Source: Mesorhizobium sp. M1C.F.Ca.ET.210.01.1.1 (GTDB lineage: Bacteria; Pseudomonadota; Alphaproteobacteria; Rhizobiales; Rhizobiaceae). From it: DNA of 64,000 bases. Below the pieces are notes generated by a model, which was not told where the DNA came from, ran no database searches, and saw only the letters and a program-made list of their open reading frames with translations. The stretch is taken from the NCBI RefSeq assembly GCF_004791585.1, contig NZ_SRUU01000001.1:248001-312000 (forward strand), given 5' to 3'. Of the stretch, positions 17,089-26,355 are shown piece by piece. Made by a program: the position numbers and the translations under genes. Numbering within the stretch: position 1 is the first letter of the stretch; every line of letters begins with the position of its first letter.

Positions 17089-17174
17089 CCTGGCAAGGGG
17101 TTCCCCGCGACGACCCCGTGAGGCGTCAGCCCAACGATCGCGTCCAAACTCTCTTCGTTCAGGAGGTGGACGCC

Positions 17175-17993
17175 ATGCCATCAACGACCGCAATCACCGT
17201 TCCACAGCTTTCCCGTCTCGTCGGTCTGCCGGACGCGCCTGTTCTCATCGATGTTCGCATCGACGACGACTATCAAGCCGATCCGCGCCTGCTGCCGGCT
17301 TCTCACAGGCGCGATTTCAGAACCGTCTCGACCTGGGCGACCGAGTTCTCCGGGGCAAAGGTCGTCGTCATCTGCCAGAGAGGGCAGAAGCTTTCGCAAG
17401 GCGTCGCCGCATGGCTTCGCCACGAAGGCATTCCGGCGGAGTCGCTCGAAGGCGGCTTCGAGGCCTGGGCCGCCGCCAAGGCGCCATTGGTCGCGGCCAG
17501 CGCGATCCCGCCGCGCGACGAGAACGGTCGCACCGTCTGGGTCACCCGTTCCCGGCCGAAAGTCGACCGCATCGCCTGCCCCTGGCTGATCCGCCGCTTC
17601 GTCGATCCCAGGGCGGTGTTCCTGTTCGTGGACCCGGCCGAGGTGCCTCTGGTGGCCGATCGCTTCGCAGCAATACCCTTCGACATCGAAGGCGTGTTCT
17701 GGAGCCACCGCGGCGATCGCTGCACCTTCGACACGATGATCGAGGAATTCGGCCTGCGTATCGAAGCGCTCGATCGCCTGGCGCTGATCGTGCGCGGGGC
17801 GGACACGGCGCGCCTCGACCTCGTTCCGCAGGCGGCCGGGTTCCTCGCCGCTTCGCTCGGCCTGTCGCGCATGTTCCGCGATGACCTCGAGCAGCTCGAG
17901 GCCGGCATGCTCCTCTATGACGCCTTCTTCCGCTGGTGCCGCGACGCCACCGACGAGACTCACAACTGGCCGGTCGGAGGCAAGGTGCAATGA
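17175..17993 (+). CDS. Rhodanese-ChrB fusion, chromate resistance protein
   Basis: A 272-residue cytoplasmic protein with two parts. Residues 1-105 are a rhodanese-like domain (APVLIDVRIDDDY, and a CQRGQ loop with the catalytic-type Cys at about 67). Residues about 120-272 are the ChrB C-terminal domain (VWVTRSRPKVDRIACPWLIRRFVDP, HRGDRCTFDTMIEEF, HNWPVGG). ChrB-type proteins sense or reduce chromate and accompany ChrA. A perfect AGGAGGT lies seven bases before the ATG. The stop codon overlaps the ATG of chrA (ATGA), so the two are translationally coupled. The rhodanese part suggests persulfide or thiol chemistry linked to chromate or sulfate-analogue stress; that role is inferred. Confidence 0.9.
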   Translation: MPSTTAITVPQLSRLVGLPDAPVLIDVRIDDDYQADPRLLPASHRRDFRTVSTWATEFSGAKVVVICQRGQKLSQGVAAWLRHEGIPAESLEGGFEAWAAAKAPLVAASAIPPRDENGRTVWVTRSRPKVDRIACPWLIRRFVDPRAVFLFVDPAEVPLVADRFAAIPFDIEGVFWSHRGDRCTFDTMIEEFGLRIEALDRLALIVRGADTARLDLVPQAAGFLAASLGLSRMFRDDLEQLEAGMLLYDAFFRWCRDATDETHNWPVGGKVQ

Positions 17994-19378
17994 CTGTCGT
18001 TGCCAAAGATGGCGCCGCGCGGCCGGCCGAGGTTCCGGCTGCGCCGAGTTTCGGTGAAGCGACGCGGCTCTGGGCAAAAATCGGCCTGCTCTCCTTCGGC
18101 GGGCCGGCCGGGCAGATCGCGCTGATGCATAAGGAACTGGTCGAGGAGCGCCGCTGGATCGGTGAGGAGCGTTTTCTCCACGCGCTCAACTACTGCATGC
18201 TTCTGCCGGGTCCGGAGGCGCAGCAGCTTGCCGTCTATGTCGGCTGGCTGCTGCACCGGACCGCGGGCGGCCTCGTCGCCGGAACATTGTTCGTGCTGCC
18301 GGGCGCGCTGGTCATGCTGGGGTTGAGCAGCTTCTACATGCTCTACAATGACGCGCCGGTTATCGAGGCGCTGTTCTTCGGCGTCAAGGCGGCGGTGCTT
18401 GCCGTCGTCGTCGAGGCGGTGATCCGCATCGGCAAGCGGGCGCTGAAGAACCAGGCCATGGTGGCGATCGCGGTGGCGGCCTTCCTTGCCATCTATGTCG
18501 CCAGGCTGCCGTTCCCCCTGATCGTGCTTGCAGCAGGCCTGGTCGGCTGGATCGGAAACCGCTTTGCACCCGGACTGTTTTCGGGCTCCGCCCACGGCAA
18601 GGGCAGCGCCACCGCCGACAGAAGCGGCGTCGTCGATTTGATGTTCGAGCGTGGCGAGCTCGGTCACACCGTGCCGACCAGGTGGCATGCGGCCCGCACC
18701 ATCGCGATCTGGCTGCCGCTCTGGCTCGGACCGGTGGCGCTGATCGCCGCGCTGGCAGGGCCGGGGAGCGTGTGGACGCAGATAGGCGGCTTCTTCAGCC
18801 TGATGGCGGTCGTCACCTTCGGTGGCGCCTATGCGGTTCTGGCCTATGTCGCGCAGGCGGCAGTGACCTCGTTCGGCTGGCTTTCGCCCGGTGAAATGGT
18901 CGACGGGCTCGGGCTCGCCGAGACCACACCCGGACCGCTGATCCTGGTGCTGCAGTTCGTCGGCTTCGCCGCCGCCTATCGCCACGCCGGTGCGATCAGC
19001 CCATTGCTTGCCGGCTCGCTCGGGTCGGCGCTGACGCTCTGGGCCACCTTCGTGCCCTGCTTCTTCTGGATATTCCTCGGGGCGCCCTACATCGAGCAGT
19101 TGCGGCAGAACAAGGCGTTGTCGGCGGCGCTTGGCGCGATCACAGGGGCGATCGTTGGAGTGGTGATGAACCTTGCGCTGTGGTTTGCGCTGCATGTCGT
19201 CTTCGGCAAGGTCCAGAGCGTCGGCTGGGGCGTGGAGGTTCCGGTCTTCTCCTCGCTCGACTGGCGCGCAGCGCTGCTGTCGGCGGCGGCGATGGTGGCC
19301 ATGCTGCGGCTGAAAGCCGGCATGCTGCCGACGCTCGCGGGATCGGCTTTGGCGGGACTGGCTCTGCAAGCATTGTGA
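17990..19378 (+). CDS. chrA: Chromate/anion transporter, CHR family
   Basis: A 462-residue inner-membrane transporter made of two homologous halves. The first half has the family motif FGGPAGQIALMHKELVEER with LPGPEAQQLAVYVGWLLH, the second has FGGAYAVLAYVAQ and TPGPLILVLQFVGF. About 10-12 hydrophobic segments are visible, and a polar loop of about 60 residues separates the halves. Long-chain CHR proteins export chromate, probably driven by the proton gradient. The gene overlaps the rhodanese-ChrB stop by four bases; the pair forms a compact chrBA operon. Its natural substrate in an uncontaminated soil organism might be another oxyanion such as sulfate. Confidence 0.93.
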   Translation: MTVVAKDGAARPAEVPAAPSFGEATRLWAKIGLLSFGGPAGQIALMHKELVEERRWIGEERFLHALNYCMLLPGPEAQQLAVYVGWLLHRTAGGLVAGTLFVLPGALVMLGLSSFYMLYNDAPVIEALFFGVKAAVLAVVVEAVIRIGKRALKNQAMVAIAVAAFLAIYVARLPFPLIVLAAGLVGWIGNRFAPGLFSGSAHGKGSATADRSGVVDLMFERGELGHTVPTRWHAARTIAIWLPLWLGPVALIAALAGPGSVWTQIGGFFSLMAVVTFGGAYAVLAYVAQAAVTSFGWLSPGEMVDGLGLAETTPGPLILVLQFVGFAAAYRHAGAISPLLAGSLGSALTLWATFVPCFFWIFLGAPYIEQLRQNKALSAALGAITGAIVGVVMNLALWFALHVVFGKVQSVGWGVEVPVFSSLDWRAALLSAAAMVAMLRLKAGMLPTLAGSALAGLALQAL

Positions 19379-19424
19379 AATCTTTCCGGCCGCATCCAAG
19401 CGTGATCGGCAGCTCTGTTTACAG

Positions 19425-19442
19425 CTAACATGTTAGTATGAT
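19425..19442 (+). promoter_or_regulatory. Predicted GntR operator and -10 of the DHDPS/ABC operon
   Basis: CTAACATGTTAG (19425-19436) is a perfect 12-bp palindrome immediately followed by a -10-like TATGAT (19437-19442). It lies about 40 bases before the first gene of an operon whose second gene is a GntR regulator, so an autoregulatory operator is likely. Confidence 0.5.
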
Positions 19443-19479
19443 ACGGCTGCGCTCAGATTGATGAATTGGAGACTTTGCA

Positions 19480-20364
19480 GTGGCGTCGCGCTTTGGTCTG
19501 TCGGTTGCCCTTACAACCCCTTTCGACGCCGCCGGACGGATTGCCGTCCCGCTGATGACAGCCCATGCCAAGGCTTGTCTCGAAGCCGGTTGCAGCAGCG
19601 TGACGCTGTTCGGCACCACTGGTGAAGGCGCTTCGGTCGGCACTGCGGAGCGGCAGGCGGTCATCGATGCCATGCTTGCTGCAGGCATCCAGGCCGATCA
19701 GCTCGTCGCCGGCGTGCTGGTCGATGCGGCGCAGGACGCCGCAGAGCAGTGTCGCCAGGCCCTGCAGCGGGGTGCCCGCAACATCCTTCTCGCGCCGCCG
19801 AGCTATTTCAAGAATGTCGGCGACGACGGGCTGTTTGGCTGGTTTGCCGCCGTGTTCACGGCGCTCGGTCCGCTCGCTCGCGGCATGCTGCTCTACAACA
19901 TCCCATCGGTCACGACAGTGCAGCTGTCGCTCGACCTGATCGGCCGCCTGCGCAAGGCGTATCCGGACGTGATCGCCGGGGTCAAGGATTCCGGCGGCGA
20001 CTGGGCCTACAGCGAAGCGCTGCTCAAGGCGCATGGCGACCTGATCATCCTGATCGGTGACGAACGGCATCTGGCGCCGGCGGTGAGGATCGGCGGCCAG
20101 GGCGCGATTTCCGGCATGGCCAATTTCGCGGCCGGCGAGCTTCGCGCCATCATCGAGAACGGGCGCGACGATTCCCGTGTGGAGAGCTTCGTCCTCGAAT
20201 TACTCGGGCATCCGGTCATTCCGGCAGTGAAGGCCATGGTGGCGCGGCAGACCGGGGACGAACGCTGGCTCACGGTTCGGCCGCCGCTCGAGCCGGTGGC
20301 CCCTCAGGAGCGGCAGCAGCTTGGCGCCGCTTACGACAGGCTGTTTTCGACACAAGCGGCATGA
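19480..20364 (+). CDS. Dihydrodipicolinate synthase family aldolase/lyase
   Basis: A 294-residue (beta/alpha)8 barrel of the DapA/N-acetylneuraminate lyase superfamily. The pyruvate Schiff-base lysine is in GVKDSGG (about residue 169), the catalytic Tyr in YNIPSVT (about 139), and the phosphate-type loop GTTGEGAS near residue 46. It begins with GTG preceded by TTGGAGA. It is the first gene of an operon with a GntR regulator and a sugar-type ABC importer, so it is more likely a catabolic aldolase for an imported keto-acid or sugar acid than the lysine biosynthesis enzyme; the C-terminal part also lacks the usual DapA tail. Substrate not identified. Confidence 0.85.
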   Translation: MASRFGLSVALTTPFDAAGRIAVPLMTAHAKACLEAGCSSVTLFGTTGEGASVGTAERQAVIDAMLAAGIQADQLVAGVLVDAAQDAAEQCRQALQRGARNILLAPPSYFKNVGDDGLFGWFAAVFTALGPLARGMLLYNIPSVTTVQLSLDLIGRLRKAYPDVIAGVKDSGGDWAYSEALLKAHGDLIILIGDERHLAPAVRIGGQGAISGMANFAAGELRAIIENGRDDSRVESFVLELLGHPVIPAVKAMVARQTGDERWLTVRPPLEPVAPQERQQLGAAYDRLFSTQAA

Positions 20365-20386
20365 ACGGCGGAGGGCGCTGATCGGC

Positions 20387-21046
20387 ATGGACGACACGAG
20401 CGAACCGGCAACCCTGAGGGAAAAGGCCTATGCCAGCTTCACGCGGCATCTCTTGGCTCGCGACCTGAGGCCGGGCCAGTTCGTGTCGCAGCGCGAGCTG
20501 GTCGCCTTCACCGGGCTGCCGCTTGGCGCGATCCGCGAGATCGTGCCGCGGCTCGAGGCGGAAGGGCTGCTGACCACGATTCCGCAGCGCGGCATGCAGA
20601 TCGCGCATATCGACATCAGCCTGATCCGGGAGGCCTTTCAGTTCCGCCTGTTCATGGAGCGCGAGGCGGTCGCGCTGTTTGCCGTCAACGCCTCCGACGC
20701 CGAGATCGCCCGCCTGCGGCGCGAGCACGAGGACATGCTCGCCCAGGCGCTGGCGCAGACGCCGACGCCGGAAATGGAAGCCCAGGCCCAGAGCATCGAC
20801 TGGGCCATGCATGACACCTTTATCAGTGCGCTGGGCAACGAGATCATCGCCAAGGCCTATCTGGTGAATTCGGTAAAGATCCGGCTCATCCACCAGGAGC
20901 GGTTCCGCATCGACGGACGCGTCGTGCCGGTCATGCGCGAGCATCTCGCGGTGATCGATGCGCTGGAGAAACGCGATCCGCAGAAGGCGGTCGAGGCGAT
21001 CAGCCAGCATATCGACAATGCGCGCCGGCTGGCGCTCCAAATCTGA
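20387..21046 (+). CDS. GntR-family regulator (FCD domain)
   Basis: A 219-residue transcription factor with an N-terminal winged helix (about residues 8-72: FVSQRELVAFTGLPLGAIREIVPRLEAEGLL) and a C-terminal helical FCD ligand-binding domain (about 80-215: FQFRLFMEREAVALFA, WAMHDTFISAL, MREHLAVIDAL). The HDTF and H residues are typical metal ligands of FCD domains. It lies between the aldolase gene and the ABC transporter genes on the same strand, with short gaps, and is probably the local sensor for the transported compound or its breakdown product, acting on the palindrome at 19425. Confidence 0.88.
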   Translation: MDDTSEPATLREKAYASFTRHLLARDLRPGQFVSQRELVAFTGLPLGAIREIVPRLEAEGLLTTIPQRGMQIAHIDISLIREAFQFRLFMEREAVALFAVNASDAEIARLRREHEDMLAQALAQTPTPEMEAQAQSIDWAMHDTFISALGNEIIAKAYLVNSVKIRLIHQERFRIDGRVVPVMREHLAVIDALEKRDPQKAVEAISQHIDNARRLALQI

Positions 21047-21110
21047 GGAAGCAGGACCGCGCCGCAATCGTGGCGGCGCAATCGACAACGACAGCAACCG
21101 GGAGGAAGAA

Positions 21111-22448
21111 ATGTCGTCCAATCCGTTCAGCCCAACCAGGCGGCAACTGCTCCAGGGCACCGCCGCGCTTGCCGCCGCCGGCCTTGCCGGTCTTCGGCCG
21201 AGCTTCGCCGCGGGCGTCGACTGGAAGCGCTTTGCTGGCACGACGCTCGACGTCAATCTGGTCAAGAGCCCGCGCAGCGACACCATCCTGAAGAATCTCG
21301 CCGAATTCGAGGAACTGACCGGCATCAAGGTCAATGCGGAGGCGACCCCCGAGCAGCAGCAGCGCCAGAAGACGGTGATCGAGCTCAGCTCCGGCAAGCC
21401 GAGCTTCGACGTCGTGCATCTGAGCTACCACGTGCAGAAGCGGCAGTTCGAGAAGGGCGGCTGGCTGGCCGACATTTCCGGCTACCTTGCCGATCCGGGC
21501 CTTACCGATCCGGGGCTCGTCGAAAGCGACTTTGCCGAGGCCGGCATGCAGTTCGCCAAGGACGGCCAGGGCGTGCTGCGCTCGCTGCCGTTCTCGGTCG
21601 ATTATTGGATCCTCTACTGGAACAAGGAGCTGTTCGACGCCAAGGGGTTGAAATATCCCGAGAGCTTCGAACAGCTCGTGGCCGCCGCCGAAGCGCTGAC
21701 GGACCCGTCGAGCAACACATTCGGTTTCGTCGCCCGCGGCCTGAAGAACGCCAATACGCCGGTCTGGACGTCGCTGATGCTCGGCTATGACATGACGCCG
21801 CTCGGCAGCGACGGCAAGCTGCGCACCACTTCGCCGGAAGCAATCGAGGCCGCCAGCCTCTACCAGCGGCTGATGACGAAGGCCGCGCCTCCCGGCGTCA
21901 CCGGCTTCAACTGGGCCGAGGCGCAGTCCGCTTTCCTGCAGGGCAAGATCGGCATGTGGTTCGACGGCGTGGGTTTCGCGCCGCCGATGGAAAATCCGGA
22001 AAAGTCGCGGGTGGTCGGCAAGGTCGGCTACGGCGTCATGCCGAAAGGGCCCAAGGCGCATGCCGCGGGCACGTTCGGCGACGGCATCGGCGTGACCGCC
22101 GCCAGCACGAAGAAGGAAGCGGCCTATCTGTTCTGCCAGTGGGCGGTGTCTCCGGCCATGGGCGCACGCCTGCTGCAGGCCGGCGCCGGCGTGCCGTTCC
22201 GCAAGTCGGTGCTGGAGGATCCCAAGGTGCGCCAGGGCGTCACCATGCCGCCGAGCTGGCTGGACGCCGTTGTCGGTTCCGGCAACATGAGCCGGCTGGC
22301 GCTGCCGGTCATCATCCCGGTCACCGAGTTCCGCGACATCTATGGCGTCGCGCTGACCAACATGATTGCCGGCGCCGATCCCGCCGACGAGCTGAAGAAG
22401 GCGACCGAGCAGTTCCAGCCGGTCCTCGACAGGAGCGAGCAAGGCTGA
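21111..22448 (+). CDS. Sugar-type ABC transporter substrate-binding protein
   Basis: A 445-residue periplasmic binding protein of the extracellular family 1. The N-terminus carries a twin-arginine-type signal ([20 protein letters not shown], ending near PSFA), so export in folded form through Tat is likely. The mature part has the family pattern ([68 protein letters not shown]). GGGAGGAAGAA directly precedes the ATG. The stop overlaps the first permease start by one base (TGATG). It supplies the ligand to the two permeases and the ATPase that follow; an oligosaccharide, polyol or sugar acid is the likely ligand class. Confidence 0.92.
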   Translation: MSSNPFSPTRRQLLQGTAALAAAGLAGLRPSFAAGVDWKRFAGTTLDVNLVKSPRSDTILKNLAEFEELTGIKVNAEATPEQQQRQKTVIELSSGKPSFDVVHLSYHVQKRQFEKGGWLADISGYLADPGLTDPGLVESDFAEAGMQFAKDGQGVLRSLPFSVDYWILYWNKELFDAKGLKYPESFEQLVAAAEALTDPSSNTFGFVARGLKNANTPVWTSLMLGYDMTPLGSDGKLRTTSPEAIEAASLYQRLMTKAAPPGVTGFNWAEAQSAFLQGKIGMWFDGVGFAPPMENPEKSRVVGKVGYGVMPKGPKAHAAGTFGDGIGVTAASTKKEAAYLFCQWAVSPAMGARLLQAGAGVPFRKSVLEDPKVRQGVTMPPSWLDAVVGSGNMSRLALPVIIPVTEFRDIYGVALTNMIAGADPADELKKATEQFQPVLDRSEQG

Positions 22449-23386
22449 TGTCCGCCATCGCCCCGGAACGCGCTGGGGTGACGACGCAAGCCATCGAAGG
22501 GAGCCAGCCGGTGCGGCTGGCTCCCAACTACTGGCCTTTCGTCGTCCCGGCGCTTGTCGTCGTCGGCGCCGTGATCGTCTTTCCATGGGCCTTCACGCTG
22601 TGGATGAGCGTCAACAGCTGGACGCTCGGCCAGTCGCGCAGCTTTGCCGGCATGGAGAATTATCTGCGGCTGGCGAGCGACCCGCGCTTCTGGGAATCGC
22701 TCTGGCATACCTTGACCTACACCTTCCTGTCGGTGGTCGCGCCGATGTTCTTCGGCACCGTCGCCGCCTTGATCTTCGACGCCAGGTTTCCGTTGCGCGG
22801 CCTGCTGCGCGGACTTTTCGTGATGCCGATGATGGCCACACCGGTTGCCGTGGCCTTGGTCTGGACGATGATGTTCCATCCACAGCTCGGCGTGCTGAAT
22901 TACCTTTTGTCGCTGGTCGGCATTCCGGCGCAGGAGTGGATATTCAACCCCAACACGGTCATTCCTTCGCTGGTCGCGGTCGAGACCTGGCAGTGGACGC
23001 CGCTGGTGATGCTGATCGTGCTGGGCGGGCTGGCATCCGTGCCGCGCGAGCCGTTCGAGAGCGCCGAGATCGACGGCGCCAATGCCTGGCAGCAGTTCCG
23101 CTATCTGACCTTGCCGATGATCGCGCCGTTCCTGATGATCGCGGTCATCATCCGCACCATCGATGCGCTGAAGAGCTTCGACATCATCTACGCGATGACC
23201 CAGGGCGGGCCAGGCACGGCCTCGGAGACGATCAACATTTATCTCTACAATACCGCCTTCTCCTATTACGACATGGGCTATGGCTCGGCCATGGCCGTCG
23301 TCTTCTTCATCGTCATCGTCGCGCTGTCCTTCATCCTGTTGATGCTGCGCCAGCGCTCGCAATGGATCGACGCGGAGGGCAAATAG
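22448..23386 (+). CDS. ABC transporter permease (MalF type)
   Basis: A 312-residue inner-membrane permease with about six helices and the EAA loop [22 protein letters not shown], which docks on the ATPase. The N-terminal 25 residues are polar, then the first helix begins at [14 protein letters not shown]. It overlaps the binding-protein gene by one base and is followed without a gap by the second permease, so the three are co-translated. Confidence 0.93.
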   Translation: MSAIAPERAGVTTQAIEGSQPVRLAPNYWPFVVPALVVVGAVIVFPWAFTLWMSVNSWTLGQSRSFAGMENYLRLASDPRFWESLWHTLTYTFLSVVAPMFFGTVAALIFDARFPLRGLLRGLFVMPMMATPVAVALVWTMMFHPQLGVLNYLLSLVGIPAQEWIFNPNTVIPSLVAVETWQWTPLVMLIVLGGLASVPREPFESAEIDGANAWQQFRYLTLPMIAPFLMIAVIIRTIDALKSFDIIYAMTQGGPGTASETINIYLYNTAFSYYDMGYGSAMAVVFFIVIVALSFILLMLRQRSQWIDAEGK

Positions 23387-24208
23387 ATGGGCTCGCGCCT
23401 GCTCAACAAGATAGGCCTGTTCTTCGGGGCGCTGGTCCTGGTCTCGCCGGCGATCCTGTTCTTCCTTTGGATGATCTCGCTGTCGCTGAAGTTCGAGATC
23501 GACAACGGCGCCTACCCGCCGATCCTCATCCCCGAGCGCTTCGCCTGGTCGAATTATGCGAAGGTGTTCGAGGAGAACAATTTCCTGCTCTATATGTGGA
23601 ATTCGGTTCTGGTGACCGGCACGGCGACGCTGCTGGCGCTCTTGATCGGCGTGCCGGCCGGCTACGGCATCGCCCGGCTCAAGGCGGAGCGCTCGGCGAT
23701 CGTCATCATGATCGCCCGCATGACGCCGGGGCTCTCCTATCTCATCCCGCTCTTCTTGTTGTTCCAGTGGCTGGGCATCCTCGGAACGCTGTGGCCGCAG
23801 ATCATCATCCATCTCGTGGTGACGGTGCCGATCGTGGTCTGGGTGATGATCGGCTATTTCGAGACGACGCCGATGGAACTGGAGGAGGCGGCCAATATCG
23901 ACGGCGCCTCGTCCTGGCAGGTGTTCCGGCTGGTGGCGCTGCCGATCGCGAAACCCGGCATCGTGGTCGCCTTCATCCTGTCCATCATCTTCTCGTGGAA
24001 CAACTTCGTGTTCGGCGTGGTGCTCGCCAGCCGCGAGACCAGGACGCTGCCGGTCGCGGTCTACAACATGCTTTCCTACGAGCAGGTAAGCTGGGGGCCG
24101 CTCGCCGCCGCGGCGCTCGTGGTGACGCTGCCGGTTCTGGTCCTAACCATGTTCGCGCAACGGCAGATCGTCGCTGGGCTGACCGCCGGCGCGGTCAAGG
24201 GCGGCTGA
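23387..24208 (+). CDS. ABC transporter permease (MalG type)
   Basis: A 273-residue partner permease with six predicted helices and the EAA loop [25 protein letters not shown]. Its ATG directly follows the TAG of the previous permease. The sequence [24 protein letters not shown] and the C-terminal [17 protein letters not shown] are characteristic of MalG-like carbohydrate permeases. It forms the heterodimeric channel with the upstream permease. Confidence 0.93.
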   Translation: MGSRLLNKIGLFFGALVLVSPAILFFLWMISLSLKFEIDNGAYPPILIPERFAWSNYAKVFEENNFLLYMWNSVLVTGTATLLALLIGVPAGYGIARLKAERSAIVIMIARMTPGLSYLIPLFLLFQWLGILGTLWPQIIIHLVVTVPIVVWVMIGYFETTPMELEEAANIDGASSWQVFRLVALPIAKPGIVVAFILSIIFSWNNFVFGVVLASRETRTLPVAVYNMLSYEQVSWGPLAAAALVVTLPVLVLTMFAQRQIVAGLTAGAVKGG

Positions 24209-24243
24209 GCGCCCGATCCGCCGTCACTTTTTGGAGACACGCA

Positions 24244-25302
<1,059 letters not shown>

Positions 25303-25377
25303 TCGCGGCTGTCCGGCGCCTGCGGCGGCCTTGGCGACAATCGATCACATTAGCGTGAACAAAAATAGCTGACCGCC

Positions 25378-25406
25378 GGGAATAAACGGTCGGATCCGCT
25401 GGTCTT
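25378..25406 (+). promoter_or_regulatory. Predicted ECF-sigma-dependent promoter
   Basis: GGGAATAAAC at 25378-25387 followed, after about 14 bases, by GGTCTT at 25401-25406 resembles -35/-10 elements used by ECF sigma factors, whose -35 is typically GGAA(T/C). It lies upstream of the cupredoxin remnant and the ECF sigma gene, consistent with autoregulation. There is no standard sigma-70 promoter at this position. Confidence 0.4.
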
Positions 25407-25446
25407 CCGTGCATGGGCCAGATGCGCGGCACGGCAGGAGACCGGC

Positions 25447-25766
25447 ATGAAGAGGCATGAAGACAAGAGCGCGGGGACCGGAGAGGGCGGCGGCACAAGG
25501 CGTTGGCGGCGCCAGGAGCGCATTGGCAGGGCAAGCGTGCTTTGGGCACTGCCGCTTCATCTCCAGCCATGACGGCGCCGACCATCGAGATCGACGACAA
25601 TGACGGCGACATCCCGCTTCTCGTCGCGGCCTGCGATGCGCCGTTTCCTTCCGGGCCGCTTGACTCCGGTGACACCTATGCCTTCACCTCCAGCAAAGCA
25701 GGCGCCTTCGCCTGCAATCGCGATCTTCACCCGCACGAGCAGGGACGGACCGCCGCCGTCCGCTGA
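25447..25766 (+). pseudogene. Decayed cupredoxin (plastocyanin-like) gene
   Basis: The frame at 25569-25766 encodes 65 residues that read as a cupredoxin core: NDGDIPLLVAACD, then PLDSGDTYAFTSSKAGAFAC and DLHPHEQG. These align in order with the usual N-D-D-I-P-H-x-V, L-D-x-G-D-x-Y-x-F-T, K-A-G-x-F-x-Y-x-C-x-L-H-P-H-M-x-G pattern. Three of the four copper ligands are gone (first His to Leu, Cys to Arg, Met to Glu) and about 20 residues of the N-terminal half are missing. Upstream, an ATG at 25447 with AGGAG opens a different frame that stops at 25572, consistent with a frameshifted signal-peptide region. I read this as a recently inactivated copper protein that once headed the ECF operon. Confidence 0.55.
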
Positions 25767-25809
25767 AGGCGGCCGCAAAGCCCTGGCGGGAGCGCCTGAC
25801 GGTGGAACG

Positions 25810-26355
25810 GTGTTGAGCGAAAAGGTGCTGGCTGCGCGTTTTGCCGAGGTGGTGCTGCCGCATCTCGGCGACGCGCTGTCGCTCGCCCGCTGGTTGACCG
25901 GCAACGCGGCGGACGCCGAGGATGTCGTGCAGGAGGCCTGCCTCAAGGCGCATGCCGGTATTGCCGGCTTTGCCGGCGGCAATCCGCGCGCCTGGCTGCT
26001 CACCATCGTGCGCAACGCCTCCTATACATGGATGGCGCGCAACCGTCCGCGCAGCGTCGTGGCCGTCGGCGGCCTCGCCGATCTCGACGACGTGTCGCCG
26101 CCGCCCGACAACGACGCAGACAGCCCGGAGGCGGCTTTGATCGCCAAGGCGAACTCGGCGGCGGTGGAAGCGGCGATCGCCAGGCTGCCGGACGCGTTTC
26201 GTGAAACGCTGGTGCTGCGCGACATAAACGGGCTCAGCTACCGCGAGATCGCGGCGATGCTCGGCGTGCCGCAAGGCACGGTGATGTCGCGGCTGGCGCG
26301 GGCCCGCAGCCTGCTGATGACAGACATTGGAGGGCGCCACCATGAGCCCGCATGA
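25810..26355 (+). CDS. ECF-type RNA polymerase sigma factor
   Basis: A 181-residue sigma-70 family factor. Region 2 is at about residues 10-75 (LPHLGDALSLARWLTGNAADAEDVVQEACLKA and PRAWLLTIVRN); region 4 is at about 120-175 (LPDAFRETLVLRDINGLSYREIAAMLGVPQGTVMSRLARARSLL). I chose the GTG at 25810 (or the TTG one codon later), because the product then has normal ECF length and begins after the cupredoxin remnant; earlier starts would add proline-rich residues unlike any ECF protein. The stop overlaps the anti-sigma start by 14 bases, so the two are coupled. A promoter resembling ECF sites lies at 25378. Confidence 0.9.
   Translation: MLSEKVLAARFAEVVLPHLGDALSLARWLTGNAADAEDVVQEACLKAHAGIAGFAGGNPRAWLLTIVRNASYTWMARNRPRSVVAVGGLADLDDVSPPPDNDADSPEAALIAKANSAAVEAAIARLPDAFRETLVLRDINGLSYREIAAMLGVPQGTVMSRLARARSLLMTDIGGRHHEPA

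Noticed and set aside
22340..23812. Minus-strand frame of 490 codons opposite the ABC permeases
   Set aside because: Its composition (Asp, His, Gln and Arg repeats) is the reverse complement of hydrophobic codons; the permease motifs on the other strand are clear.
25600..25809. Longer version of the ECF sigma factor starting near 25600 or 25678
   Set aside because: The extra residues are Pro/Ser-rich and overlap the cupredoxin remnant in another frame; the protein from 25810 has normal ECF length.
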